Assembly: GCA_947632195.1 (NCBI GenBank)
Contig: CANROE010000007.1
Span: 1 to 64,000 of the forward strand
Direction of reading: 5' to 3'
Length of the DNA: 64,000 nucleotides
Source: an uncultured Clostridia bacterium
Lineage (GTDB): Bacteria; Bacillota; Clostridia; Christensenellales; Borkfalkiaceae
Positions 37,609 to 47,524 of this stretch are shown in pieces. Position 1 is the first letter of the stretch; every line of letters starts with the position of its first letter. Position numbers and translations under genes: made by a program. A model generated the notes under the pieces. The model saw only the letters and a list, made by a program, of their open reading frames with translations. It was not told the origin of the DNA and made no database searches.

Positions 37609-38808
37609 TCAGGAAAGGCTCATCAAAAAGGCGTCGATACGGTCGAGCCCTTCGAGCATGTCCCGCATGGAGAGGGAATAGCTCAGCCGCACGCAGTCGT
37701 CCGCACCGAACGCCTTCCCCGGCACCACGGCGACCTTTGCGGCATCCAGGAGACAGTCGGCAAAGTCCACCGAATCGTTGATTTGCTTGCTGCCGAAACT
37801 CTTGCCGTACACCCCGCCGACGACGAGCATGGCATAAAACGCTCCCTCGGGAATGATGACGTACACGTTCTGCATGTCCGAAATGCGCTCGATCATTTTG
37901 AGCCGCCGCCGCGAAAACCGCGCCACCATCTCCTCTACCGACGCCTCGGGCGAGTTGAGCGCTTTCAGCGTGGCGTACTGCGCGATGGTGTTGGGGTTGC
38001 TCGTGGCGTGGCTCTGGAAGGAGTCGATCGCCCTTGCAACGTCGGGGGGCGCGGCGAGATAGCCGATCCGCCAGCCCGTCATCGCGTACGTCTTGGAGAC
38101 GCCGTTCACCGTGATTGTCATCTCCTTCATCTTGGGCGAGCATGCCGCAAAGGAAAAGGGTTTTGTTTCCCCGTATACGAGTTTTTCGTAGATCTCGTCG
38201 GAGAGCACAAAGATGCCCGCCTCCTCGCACACCTTGGCGAGGGCGCGCACCTCCTTCTCCGAATACACCGCGCCCGTGGGGTTGCAGGGGGAGTTGAAGA
38301 TAAAAAGTTTGGTCTTTTCCGTGATCGCCCCTTTGAGCTGTTCGGGGGTGATTTTGAAGTTGTTCTTCTTGTGCGCCTGCACAAAGACGGGCACGCCGCC
38401 GCAGCACTTGACGACTTCGGGATAGGTGAGCCAATAGGGCGCGGGGATAATGACCTCGTCCCCCTCGTTGATAAGGGCGAAACAGACGTTGAAAATGGAG
38501 TGTTTCGCGCCGTTTGAAACGATGATCTGCGAGGGTTCGTATTCGAGCCCGTTGTCGCGGCGGAATTTACTGCAAATGGCGCGGCGGAGCTCCAAGAGAC
38601 CGGAAGAGGGCGTGTATTTGGTACAGCCCCTGTCGAGCGCCTCTTTCGCGGCGTCGACGATATGTTCGGGGGTGGAGAAGTCGGGCTCTCCCACGCCGAA
38701 GTTGATAACATCCTCCCCCGCCGCCTTCATCGCCTTTGCCTTGGCGCTGACGGAAAGGGTGAGAGAGGGAGAGATCGTGCCGATCCGCTTTGCGATTCTG
38801 CCTGTCAT
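37609..38808 (-). CDS. pyridoxal phosphate-dependent aspartate aminotransferase
   Basis: INFGVGEPDFSTPEHI, NGVSKTYAMTGWRIGYLAAP. Confidence 0.93.
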   Translation of the reverse strand: MTGRIAKRIGTISPSLTLSVSAKAKAMKAAGEDVINFGVGEPDFSTPEHIVDAAKEALDRGCTKYTPSSGLLELRRAICSKFRRDNGLEYEPSQIIVSNGAKHSIFNVCFALINEGDEVIIPAPYWLTYPEVVKCCGGVPVFVQAHKKNNFKITPEQLKGAITEKTKLFIFNSPCNPTGAVYSEKEVRALAKVCEEAGIFVLSDEIYEKLVYGETKPFSFAACSPKMKEMTITVNGVSKTYAMTGWRIGYLAAPPDVARAIDSFQSHATSNPNTIAQYATLKALNSPEASVEEMVARFSRRRLKMIERISDMQNVYVIIPEGAFYAMLVVGGVYGKSFGSKQINDSVDFADCLLDAAKVAVVPGKAFGADDCVRLSYSLSMRDMLEGLDRIDAFLMSLS

Positions 38809-38824
38809 ACAAACTCCTTTTGCG

Positions 38825-39886
38825 TTATTCGGATTCGGTGAGCCTGCGTTCGCGGTCCGCACGGGCGAGCGCGTCGATCATTCCGTCGAGATCGCCCGCG
38901 AGAAAGCTCTCCATGTTGTGGACGCTGAGCCCGATCCTGTGATCGGTGATACGGCTCTGGGGGAAGTTATAGGTGCGGATCCGCTCGCTCCTGTCCCCCG
39001 TGCCCACGAGGCTCTTTCTGTTTTGTGCCTCCGCGTTGTCCTGGCGGCTCCTGTAATAGTCGTAGAGGCGCGCTTTGAGCACACGGTAGGCTTTTTCCTT
39101 GTTTTTGAGCTGGCTGCGCTCGTCCTGGCAGGTGACGACGATGCCCGTCGGAAAGTGGGTGAGGCGGATGGCGGTCTCCGTCTTGTTGACTTTTTGTCCG
39201 CCCGCGCCCGAGGAGCGGTAGAGGTCCACCCGCACGTCCTTTTCGTCGATCTCGACTTCGAGGTCCTCCGCCTCGGGGAGGACGGCGACGGTCGCGGTGG
39301 AGGTGTGGATACGGCCCTGCGATTCCGTCTCGGGTACCCGCTGCACGCGGTGCACGCCGCTCTCGTATTTGAGCCGTCCGTAGGCGCCCTTGCCGCTGAT
39401 GTTGACGATCGCCTCCTTCATGCCGCCGAGTTCGGTCTCGTTGACGTCGACGACTTCCCACTTGAAACGGCGGCGTTCGCAATAACTCTGGTACATGCGG
39501 TAGAGATCGTAGACAAAGAGCGCCGCTTCCTCTCCCCCCGCGCCTGCGCGAAGTTCAAGGGTACAGCCGCGCTCATCCCGTTTGTCCTTTGGAAGCAGGA
39601 GCAAGCGAAGTTCCTCTTGGAGGGAAGAGAGCCGCTCTTTGCAGGCGTAGCCCTCCTCCAAGAGGAGATCTTTCATCTCCCCCGTCTCATTTTCCGCCTC
39701 GGAAAACGCGCCGTTCATCTCCCGCTCCGCCGCAAGACAGGCGGAATATTTTTGCGCGATCTCCTCGATCTCGGCGCGCTCTTTGGAGATCCTCGTCCAC
39801 TCCTCCATGTCCGCAAGGACGAGAGGGTCAGACAGTTTCTCCCCGAGCGCGATATATTTGTCGTAAATGTCTTTTACTTTATCCAT
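38825..39886 (-). CDS. prfA: peptide chain release factor 1
   Basis: ELRAGAGGEEA, VHRVQRVPETESQGRIHTSTATVAVLPE, SSGAGGQ. Confidence 0.97.
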   Translation of the reverse strand: MDKVKDIYDKYIALGEKLSDPLVLADMEEWTRISKERAEIEEIAQKYSACLAAEREMNGAFSEAENETGEMKDLLLEEGYACKERLSSLQEELRLLLLPKDKRDERGCTLELRAGAGGEEAALFVYDLYRMYQSYCERRRFKWEVVDVNETELGGMKEAIVNISGKGAYGRLKYESGVHRVQRVPETESQGRIHTSTATVAVLPEAEDLEVEIDEKDVRVDLYRSSGAGGQKVNKTETAIRLTHFPTGIVVTCQDERSQLKNKEKAYRVLKARLYDYYRSRQDNAEAQNRKSLVGTGDRSERIRTYNFPQSRITDHRIGLSVHNMESFLAGDLDGMIDALARADRERRLTESE

Positions 39887-39929
39887 ATTGAGAAGTTCAG
39901 GGAATGCGGCAGACAACAAGGAAATCTGC

Positions 39930-40400
39930 TCTCACGCTGTCCCTCGCGCGGTTCGCGCGGGGGAAAGTACCCGAGTGAAACGAGGGGGAAAGGGGGGATT
40001 CCCTTGCTGTCCCTGAAAGGGAAAGTGGCATGAGCGGAGCGAATGCCGAAAGGGTTTTTGCAAAGTCTCGGAAAACCCCTCAGTCACTCACTACGTTCGT
40101 GACAGCTCCCCTATGAGGGGCGCCAAGTGGTGCCCCCTCCCCTACCCCTCCCCCGCTTACGCGAGGGCGGGCAAGAATTCTGTTCCCCAATGACTGCGCG
40201 TTGGAAAACCACGCTTTTCCATAAGCGCCCACAATTTGCCGCATACCTGCGGCTTATTGTCTGACAAGGCGAATGAGAGGTTGAGTAGGTTAAGACGATA
40301 ATGTACGTTTCCTCACGGCGTTTATTTTCGGCCGACACCCCTTCCGTCTCCTTCGGAGACACCCACCCCTCCAAGGGGTGGGCAAGGGGGGAGGAAGAAA
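39930..40400. repeat. repeats C (39935-40065), B (40075-40140) and B-like hairpin (40330-40395)
   Basis: CTGTCCCTCGCGCGGTTCGCGCGGGGGAAAGTACCCGAG; CTGTCCCTGAAAGGGAAAGTGGCATGAGCGGAGCGAATGCC; CACCCACCCCTCCAAGGGGTGGG. Confidence 0.85.
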
Positions 40401-40417
40401 AGAAACGCGTGAATAAC

Positions 40418-42238
40418 TCAAAATACGATCTTCACAACTCTCTCTTTCCCGCTCAAATCTTTCACAACCATCGCATAGTCGCACTTGGAGAAAATTTTGA
40501 GAATGTCCCGCGCCTGGTTTTCGCCGCACTCCAAAATGAGCATTCCGCCCCGCACGATGTAACGGTTGATCTTGCTCGCGATACGGCGGTAAAATTCGAG
40601 GCCGTCCTCCCCGCCGTCAAGCGCCAAATGCGGCTCGAAATCGCGCACCTCCCGTTGAAGAGACGGGATCTCCGACGTCTTGATGTAGGGCGGATTCGCC
40701 GTGATCAAATTGTACTTTCCGCGCACGTTCTCGAAAAGATCGCTCTTGAAAAGATTTACATTCGCCTTGTTCATACGCACGTTTTTGCGCGCCACTTCCA
40801 AAGCGTCGTCCGAAATATCCACCGCCGTCACAGAGACGTTCCTGTCCTTTGCGCACTCGCACGCGACGGCGATCGCGATCGCGCCGCTGCCCGTGCACAG
40901 ATCGAGCATCTTGTCTCCCTCCGAGAGGGCGGCGATCGCCTGCTGCACCAGAATTTCCGTCTCGGGACGGGGAATGAGCACCCGCTCGTCCACCTCGATC
41001 CGGTAGCCGTAAAATTCGGTGTTGCCGAAGATGTACCAGAGCGGTTTTCCCGTGAGCCGCTCCTCGTAGAGCGCCAGAATTTGTCCGCACTCCTTTTGTG
41101 TGATGACCCGCTCCGTTTTGAGCTCGCTGCGGGGCACGTTCAACGTGAGAGACAGGATCCACTCGGCGTCCGCCTCGTCGATCCCCTTCTCCGCAAAGTG
41201 CTTTTTCATCATCGTCTGCAATTTGGAGAGCTTTGTCTCCGTGACAAACGTCTTTTCGGGCGATTCGGGGTCCGCGTCCATATCGAGCACCTTCTGAAAC
41301 GCCATGATGGCGCATTCGATCATCTCGTCGGTGGGCTCCTTTGTGGTGAGCTTTTGAAGAAGATACCCGGGCGCTTTGAGCGGGAACACGATGGGACTCT
41401 GAATTTTTGCGAGCAGGCGCAGCACCTCATAGGAGACTGCCGCGACGATGGGCAAAAAGACGAGCTTGATGAGAAATACCAGCGCAAAGTCGAGAGCTTC
41501 GAGCCCTGTCTGGATCCTGCTGCCCACGAGCCAGCCGACCAGCGAGAACAAAATGATGGAGATGAACATCACGATGAAGAGGAAGGTCGTGCCGCACCTG
41601 TCGTGCAAGCGGGAACAGCTCTTCACGTTCTCCACGGTGAGCGGAAGGCCGTATTCGTAGCAGTTGATGGTCTTATGCTCCGCGCCGTGATAGCAATAGG
41701 TCTCCCTGAGGGACTTGAAAAGCAGGGTGAAGAGAATGTAACAGATAAACACGACGAGACGGAACCCGCCTTCGAGCAGATAATACCACAGCCCGTGCGC
41801 GGGGATATAGTCGGGCGCCGCGTCGGAGATCATGTTGGTAAAGAGCTGGGGCAAAAACAAAAAAAGGACGAGCGCAATGATCACGCCGAGCCCCGTGGCA
41901 ACGGCGGTGACGATATCCGATACGCTCACTTTCCATTTTTCCGCCACCCATTTATTGAGTTTGGGCGGCGCCTCATCCTCGACGATGGCGACCTCCGAAC
42001 TTCTCAGAAGCGCCTGCATCCCCCCCACCAACGAGAGCACGAAATTGACGATCCCGCGCAAAAAGACGACGCGCATCCATTTCTTCCGCGCCTCCGGAGG
42101 GGTGATACGCTTGGCCTCCATTTGGAGCTGTCCGTTGTCGTCGCGCACCACGGTCGCCATGCCGCTCTTCCCGCGCATCATGACGCCCTGTATCACCGCT
42201 TGCCCGCCGATGTAAGTAATGTTTGTCTTTTTCTTCAT
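40418..42238 (-). CDS. prmC: fused DUF1385 membrane protein and PrmC release factor glutamine methyltransferase
   Basis: N-term GGQAVIQGVMMRGKSGMATVVR (DUF1385); C-term LIPRPETEILV, LDLCTGSGAIAIAVA, ITANPPYIKTSEI. Confidence 0.9.
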   Translation of the reverse strand: MKKKTNITYIGGQAVIQGVMMRGKSGMATVVRDDNGQLQMEAKRITPPEARKKWMRVVFLRGIVNFVLSLVGGMQALLRSSEVAIVEDEAPPKLNKWVAEKWKVSVSDIVTAVATGLGVIIALVLFLFLPQLFTNMISDAAPDYIPAHGLWYYLLEGGFRLVVFICYILFTLLFKSLRETYCYHGAEHKTINCYEYGLPLTVENVKSCSRLHDRCGTTFLFIVMFISIILFSLVGWLVGSRIQTGLEALDFALVFLIKLVFLPIVAAVSYEVLRLLAKIQSPIVFPLKAPGYLLQKLTTKEPTDEMIECAIMAFQKVLDMDADPESPEKTFVTETKLSKLQTMMKKHFAEKGIDEADAEWILSLTLNVPRSELKTERVITQKECGQILALYEERLTGKPLWYIFGNTEFYGYRIEVDERVLIPRPETEILVQQAIAALSEGDKMLDLCTGSGAIAIAVACECAKDRNVSVTAVDISDDALEVARKNVRMNKANVNLFKSDLFENVRGKYNLITANPPYIKTSEIPSLQREVRDFEPHLALDGGEDGLEFYRRIASKINRYIVRGGMLILECGENQARDILKIFSKCDYAMVVKDLSGKERVVKIVF

Positions 42239-42306
42239 TTCCTTCCGCCGCTTTCAAACAACCAGAAAATAGCAAAACAGCCCCGCATTCGTGAGGCCGG
42301 AGTGCA

Positions 42307-42510
42307 TTAGATACCGTATCTTTTCTTGAACTTGTCTACGCGTCCGCCGGTATCCACGAGCTTCTGTCTGCCCGTAAAGAACGGATGGCACTTGCTGCAA
42401 ATATCCACTTTGAGAACTTCCACGTCCTTGGTGGTGCCCGTCTTAAAAGTCTCGCCGCAGGCGCAGACAACCGTCACCTCATGATACTTGGGATGAATGC
42501 CGTCTTTCAT
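42307..42510 (-). CDS. rpmE: 50S ribosomal protein L31, zinc-binding type
   Basis: [28 protein letters not shown]...[30 protein letters not shown]. Confidence 0.96.
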   Translation of the reverse strand: MKDGIHPKYHEVTVVCACGETFKTGTTKDVEVLKVDICSKCHPFFTGRQKLVDTGGRVDKFKKRYGI

Positions 42511-42686
42511 AATCAAACACCTCACAAAAAAATCTTAGGCGCATGCTTTCCAAACATGTACGCAAACCTTATTATAGCGATTTTTTCGTTGCTCGTCAAC
42601 TGATTTTTCTTTGCATTTGCAAAAACTTGCCCTTGCGCCGAAATTTTTCCTTTTTCGCGCAAAAGACAGGTATTTTTGAAAATCGC

Positions 42687-42715
42687 TTGCAAAACAGGCG
42701 CGGTTGCGGTATAAT
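42687..42715 (+). promoter_or_regulatory. SigA-type promoter
   Basis: TTGCAA-17-TATAAT. Confidence 0.7.
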
Positions 42716-42753
42716 ATGATAGAATATAGCGGAAACCAAGAAGAGGAGCCGAT

Positions 42754-43758
42754 ATGAACGTTTGGAAGCTGACCGCAGCGGGCAATCTTGTAATGGCCGA
42801 AGAGGACCTCGTTCCCGAAGAGGGGAAACGGCGCGTCCGCGTCACCAAGGTGTTCGTCACCCATGAGGACGCTCTTTTGTGCCGGGGCAAGAGAAAAATC
42901 AGATACCCCCTTATCCCCGGGCGGTTTGCGACGGGCGTGATCAGCGACGAAGGCAGCGCGCTCTTCCCCAAGGGAACGCGCGTTCTTCTGCATTCCTATC
43001 TCCCCGCGCTCGACACGGGGACGCAAAAACGCTCCTTCACCGAGGACGATTTCCGCATTCTCGGAAAGACATGCGACGGATTCCTGCGCGATTTCGTGTA
43101 TGCGGGCGAGGACGAAATGACCCTTCTGCCCGACTCTGTCAACGATGAAAAAGCGCTGCTCTTGTACCATATTGCCCTTGCGCAGGCCACCGTGGACGCG
43201 CTCGACGTCAAGCGGGGGGAACACATCGCGGTCATCGGCGGGGACATGCTCGGCTTTTTCGTCGCCCGCCTCCTCATCTACCGCCAGGCGGCGCCCATTC
43301 TCATCGATTCCCGCAGAGACAGGCTGGATTTCGCAAGAATGCGCGGCGTCTACTATACCTCCCCCACCGACGGGAGCCTGATGGGGCTGGTCGGCACCGT
43401 CACGGGCGGACGGCTTGCGGACGGCGTCGTCTTTGTCACCGATTCGGGTGAGACGGACGTCTCCCTCGCCGTCTCCGTCTGCGCGCAGGACAAACACCTC
43501 GTATTCTGCGGCACAGGCGAGGACGCCTTCCCGCTCGACATTGCAAGCGTCATCAAAAAACGGCTGTCCGTGCACGGCGTTTCGGACGGGACGGAGAACC
43601 TCGAAACGGCGATCAACCTCGTCGCCAACAAGAGCGTGGATCTGTCCTCCTTCCGTTTCCTCACCTTCCGCCCCGACAAGATGGTATCCCTTTTGAGCGA
43701 GCTCGCCGAACATCCCGACCGTCCCTCGGACGAAATTTGTATCATCAACTTGCTTTGA
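42754..43758 (+). CDS. medium-chain dehydrogenase/reductase-like protein
   Basis: LIPGRFATGVI, RGEHIAVIGGDMLGFFVARLL Rossmann region. Confidence 0.78.
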   Translation: MNVWKLTAAGNLVMAEEDLVPEEGKRRVRVTKVFVTHEDALLCRGKRKIRYPLIPGRFATGVISDEGSALFPKGTRVLLHSYLPALDTGTQKRSFTEDDFRILGKTCDGFLRDFVYAGEDEMTLLPDSVNDEKALLLYHIALAQATVDALDVKRGEHIAVIGGDMLGFFVARLLIYRQAAPILIDSRRDRLDFARMRGVYYTSPTDGSLMGLVGTVTGGRLADGVVFVTDSGETDVSLAVSVCAQDKHLVFCGTGEDAFPLDIASVIKKRLSVHGVSDGTENLETAINLVANKSVDLSSFRFLTFRPDKMVSLLSELAEHPDRPSDEICIINLL

Positions 43759-43780
43759 TCTCTCCGTCTGCGTTCTACAT

Positions 43781-45181
43781 ATGCTGCGCAGACGTCTTTT
43801 GCGCAGGCTGTTTCCGTGCGGCCTCGCGCTCTTTCTTCTCCTCGGAGCGGGGATATTTCTCGCCGTAAAATTGCCTGCGGCGCTTGCCCCCATCGCGGCG
43901 GGAGAACGTGTGCTCTCCCTGTGCGCGGCGCTCTATATTCTCGCCCGTTCGCCCGCAGAATGCAAAACGTATCGACTTTTGCTGCTTACGGTGCCGTGGT
44001 TGGGCGGGATTTTTTGCTTTTTTCTGCGCGGGGAGACCCCTCCTCCCCCCGCTGCCCGCGTGCCGCTCGGGACGGGCAGGATGACGGCGTTCGCCTCGCT
44101 GGCGGCCGCAGGGGGAATGCGCTCCGGCTGCGCCGCACATGCGGAATACTTTCCGACGGGCGCGGCGATGTATCCGCGCCTGCTCGCCGACCTGCGCGCC
44201 GCAAAAAAAGAGATCTTCCTCGACTACTACATTCTTGCGCGGGGAAAGTTTTTTGATGACGTATTGCAAATTTTGGAGGAAAAAGCGGAAAAAGGGCTGA
44301 GCGTCAAACTGATCTACGACGATTTCGGCTGCGCGAAACTGCCGCGCAAGTTTGCCCGCAGGCTGCGGGCGCGGGGGATTGCCGCAACGGTATTCGGGCC
44401 GCTCCGTCCCTTCGCTCTCTCACGGCTGAATGCGCGCGACCACCGCAAACTCGCCCTCATCGACCGCACGGCCGCCTACTTGGGCGGCGTCAACCTTGCG
44501 GACGAGTACATCGGCGAAAAGATCCGTTTCGGGCATTGGAAGGACACGGCGGTGCGACTGAGCGGGGACGTCTGCGCGCAGTTTGCCCTCCTCTTCGGCG
44601 AAAAGACGGCTCCTGCGGAGCCCCCTTCTGCGGACGCTCTCCCAAACGCCCTTCCCTGCGTCCCCTTTGCGGACGGCGCGGGCACGGCGCAACGGACGGG
44701 GGAAGAGGTACTCTTCCGGTTCGTCTCCTCCGCAGAAGAGACCCTTGAAATCTGCACTCCCTATTTCGTGCCGAGCGAACGGCTGCTCTACGCCCTGCAA
44801 AACGCGGCGCGCGCGGGCGTGAAAGTACGGCTCATGCTCCCCCATATCCCCGACAAGCGGAGCGTGCTCCTTCTCTCCCGCCACTATGCGCGCAAACTGC
44901 TCGCCGCAGGCGGGGAGGCGCGGGAGTACACGGCGGGGTTTTTGCACGCCAAGAGCATGACGGCGGACGGGAAATACGCCTATCTCGGCTCTTACAACCT
45001 CGACCGCCGCAGCCTCTTTACGCAGGCGGAGTGCGGGGCGGTGCTCGAAAGCGCCTCCTTTGCCGCCGACGCCGTGCGGGATTTCGACGAGATCTGGAAA
45101 ACGGGCTCCCCCATCGCCAAGGAAAAGCCCGCCGAAAAATTGTTGCGCATTCTGCTCCTGCCGTTTGCGCCGTGGATATAA
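43781..45181 (+). CDS. cardiolipin synthase-like phospholipase D family protein
   Basis: two HKD motifs HRKLALID and HAKSMTAD; N-terminal TM segments. Confidence 0.9.
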   Translation: MLRRRLLRRLFPCGLALFLLLGAGIFLAVKLPAALAPIAAGERVLSLCAALYILARSPAECKTYRLLLLTVPWLGGIFCFFLRGETPPPPAARVPLGTGRMTAFASLAAAGGMRSGCAAHAEYFPTGAAMYPRLLADLRAAKKEIFLDYYILARGKFFDDVLQILEEKAEKGLSVKLIYDDFGCAKLPRKFARRLRARGIAATVFGPLRPFALSRLNARDHRKLALIDRTAAYLGGVNLADEYIGEKIRFGHWKDTAVRLSGDVCAQFALLFGEKTAPAEPPSADALPNALPCVPFADGAGTAQRTGEEVLFRFVSSAEETLEICTPYFVPSERLLYALQNAARAGVKVRLMLPHIPDKRSVLLLSRHYARKLLAAGGEAREYTAGFLHAKSMTADGKYAYLGSYNLDRRSLFTQAECGAVLESASFAADAVRDFDEIWKTGSPIAKEKPAEKLLRILLLPFAPWI

Positions 45182-45183
45182 AG

Positions 45184-45978
45184 ATGATAAAATTGATCGC
45201 GACCGACCTCGACGGCACTCTGCTCGACGACGAAAAGCGGATGCCGCAGGAAATTTTCGGGCTCATCGGACAACTTCACGAGAGAGGGATCCTCTTCGCC
45301 CCCGCTAGCGGGCGGCAATACGCCAATCTCAAAACCCTCTTTGCCCCCGTCTGGGACAAACTGCTCTTCATCTGCGAGAACGGCGCGCTCGTGAAATATC
45401 GCGGCAAGACGCTTTGGCTCGACCCCGTGCCCGAGGACTGCGTACGGGACGCCCTGCAAGCGATCCGCGCCATTCCCCGCGTCTATCCCATGCTCTGCGG
45501 AGAGAACTGCGCATACATAGAAAACGGCGAAGAGCCCTTCTCTTCCTACGCCCATTTCGCCTACACCAACTGCGAGCGGGTGGAAGCGCTCGAACAGGTC
45601 CTCGGACGGGAAAAGATCTGCAAGATCGCGGTGTACGACGAACTGCCCGCCTCCGAGCATTGCCTCAGGCTCCTGCCCTCCCGTCTGCCCGCCCTGCGCA
45701 CGGCGATCTCGGGCTTTGATTGGGTGGACGTCTCCGCCCCCACCGCCGACAAGGGAAGGGCCATCGACTTTATCCGCGCTCATTTCGGCTTCAAGCGGGA
45801 GGAGTGCGCCGCGTTCGGCGACCATATGAACGACTACGAAATGCTCCTTTCGTGCGGCTATTCCTATGTGACCGAAAACGCCTATCCCCCCTTGAAAACG
45901 CATATCCCGAACGTCATTCCCTCGAACAACGAGAAGGGCGTTCTGCAAAAGATCAAAGAACTCATGGAGGACGCATGA
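45184..45978 (+). CDS. Cof-type HAD hydrolase
   Basis: LIATDLDGTLLDDEKRMP, GRAIDFIRAHFG, AAFGDHMNDYEML. Confidence 0.93.
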   Translation: MIKLIATDLDGTLLDDEKRMPQEIFGLIGQLHERGILFAPASGRQYANLKTLFAPVWDKLLFICENGALVKYRGKTLWLDPVPEDCVRDALQAIRAIPRVYPMLCGENCAYIENGEEPFSSYAHFAYTNCERVEALEQVLGREKICKIAVYDELPASEHCLRLLPSRLPALRTAISGFDWVDVSAPTADKGRAIDFIRAHFGFKREECAAFGDHMNDYEMLLSCGYSYVTENAYPPLKTHIPNVIPSNNEKGVLQKIKELMEDA

Positions 45979-46511
45979 AATATCTCATCGCATCGGACAT
46001 TCACGGCTCGGCATACTATTGCCGCCTCTTGAAGGAACGCGCGGAGGAGGAGGCCCCCGATAAGATCCTTCTTCTCGGCGACCTTCTGTACCACGGCGCG
46101 CGCAACCCCCTGCCGCCCGAATATTCCACCCTCGGCTGCGCGGAAATTCTCAACGGCATGAAAGAAAAACTGTTGTGCGTCAAAGGCAACTGCGACAGCG
46201 ACGTGGACACCCTCGTGCTCGACTTCCCCATCGGCGCGGACTATTGCATACTTCCCCTCCCGAACGGCAGGACGGCGGTGTTTACCCACGGACACAACAC
46301 GCCCGCCCGCCTCAAAAAGGGAGACGTGCTCTTTAACGGGCATTTCCATGTGCCCGCCTTCGAGGAGCGGGAAAACTGCACCTATGTGAACTGCGGGTCG
46401 GTGTCCATTCCGAAGGAAGATTCCCCCCATTCCTATCTGGTTTTGGAAGGGCTTTCCCTTGCTTGGAAGAAGGTGGAAAACGGGGAAATTTATATGCGTG
46501 CGAATTTGTAA
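45975..46511 (+). CDS. yfcE: phosphodiesterase, YfcE/MJ0936 family
   Basis: IASDIHGS, LLGDLLYHG, VKGNCDSD, THGH, GHFH. Confidence 0.92.
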   Translation: MKYLIASDIHGSAYYCRLLKERAEEEAPDKILLLGDLLYHGARNPLPPEYSTLGCAEILNGMKEKLLCVKGNCDSDVDTLVLDFPIGADYCILPLPNGRTAVFTHGHNTPARLKKGDVLFNGHFHVPAFEERENCTYVNCGSVSIPKEDSPHSYLVLEGLSLAWKKVENGEIYMRANL

Positions 46512-46539
46512 AAATTCCGCGAAAATTTTCGCCAACCTC

Positions 46540-46568
46540 TTGACATTTCCCCCGAAAGCGTGTAGAAT
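46540..46568 (+). promoter_or_regulatory. SigA-type promoter
   Basis: TTGACA-17-TAGAAT. Confidence 0.75.
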
Positions 46569-46597
46569 GATACTATCAAAATAAAGGAGAAATGATT

Positions 46598-46828
46598 ATG
46601 GCTACATGGTTTAACAAACAAAGCAGACTTGTTCAGATCATCTTGCTTTTGATCCCTTTTGTCAACTGGGTCGTTGAGATCCTCGTCAGATGGTCGGCGT
46701 TCCTGAAAACGAAGAGCATTGTAACGTTGGTCGTTGCGATCCTTTGCACCTTCTTCGGGCTTGCATTCGGCTGGATCGACCTCATCTGGTGCCTGCTCTT
46801 CAAGCATCTCATCTTTGCAAACGCATAA
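46598..46828 (+). CDS. small hydrophobic membrane protein, paralog 1
   Basis: MATWFNKQSRLVQIILLLIPFVNWVVEILVRWSAFLKTKS... Confidence 0.8.
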   Translation: MATWFNKQSRLVQIILLLIPFVNWVVEILVRWSAFLKTKSIVTLVVAILCTFFGLAFGWIDLIWCLLFKHLIFANA

Positions 46829-46894
46829 AAGAACAAAAGCGGCCCGCTCAACCCGAGCGGGTCTTTTTTGTTGCGCGAAAGAAGGAGCAAGAAA

Positions 46895-47425
46895 GGCTGT
46901 CCCTCGCGCGTTCCGCGCGGGGGAGAGTACCCGAACGCAGTGAGAGGGAAGGGGAGGGATTCCCTTGCTGTCCCTCGCGCGAAACGCGCGGGGGAAAGTG
47001 GCGCGTAAGCGCCCAAAGGGGGGACGACATTCTTCGCCAGTCCCAATCTGTCATTTCGAGCGGAACGAAGTGGAGTCGAGAAATCTCGCCTTGTTATAAT
47101 GCGGTAGAGATGTCTCCACTTCGGTACTTCGCCTTTGGCTCGTGCCGCCCTTAGACAACATAGAACGTGCGGGCGGGGCGACATGACATTTGGGAATGGT
47201 TTTCATTTTTTCCTTGCTGTCCCTGAAAGGGAAAGTGGCATGAGCGGAGCGAATGCCGAAAGGGTTCTGCAAGGTCTCTGAAAACCCCTCAGTCTCGGCT
47301 GGCGCCTCGCCAGCTCCCCTGCAAGGGGCGCCAAGTGGTGCCCCCTTCCCTACCCCCCCCCAACAAGTCGGGGGCAGCTTGAATTGCCCTCCCCTCGCGC
47401 TGCGGGGGCAGCTTTTGGTGACATA
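46895..47425. repeat. cluster of repeats C, A, C and B between two paralogous small genes
   Basis: CTGTCCCTCGCGCGTTCCGCGCGGGGGAGAGTACCCGAACG; TGTCATTTCGAGCGGAACGAAGTGGAGTCGAGAAATCTCG..CGACATGACA; CTGTCCCTGAAAGGGAAAGTGGCATGAGCGG; CCAGCTCCCCTGCAAGGGGCGCC. Confidence 0.85.
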
Positions 47426-47461
47426 TTTGCGCAAAAAAGTACAAAAAATTTTGTCATTCGG

Positions 47462-47490
47462 TTGACTTTCCGCCGCAAAGTGTGTAGAAT
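47462..47490 (+). promoter_or_regulatory. SigA-type promoter
   Basis: TTGACT-17-TAGAAT. Confidence 0.75.
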
Positions 47491-47524
47491 AATAGCAAAA
47501 GAAAAAATAAGGAGATGAAATTAT

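Noticed and set aside
40301-42310. 669-aa plus-strand ORF
   Set aside because: Antisense to the DUF1385-PrmC gene; shadow ORF
42754-45978. MDR-cls-HAD genes as a horizontally acquired cluster
   Set aside because: No mobility genes, repeats or composition break that I can see; ordinary chromosomal genes
46633-47184. 183-aa minus ORF and similar ORFs through repeat clusters
   Set aside because: Translations of dispersed repeats (e.g. IITRRDFSTPLRSARNDR); no independent coding evidence
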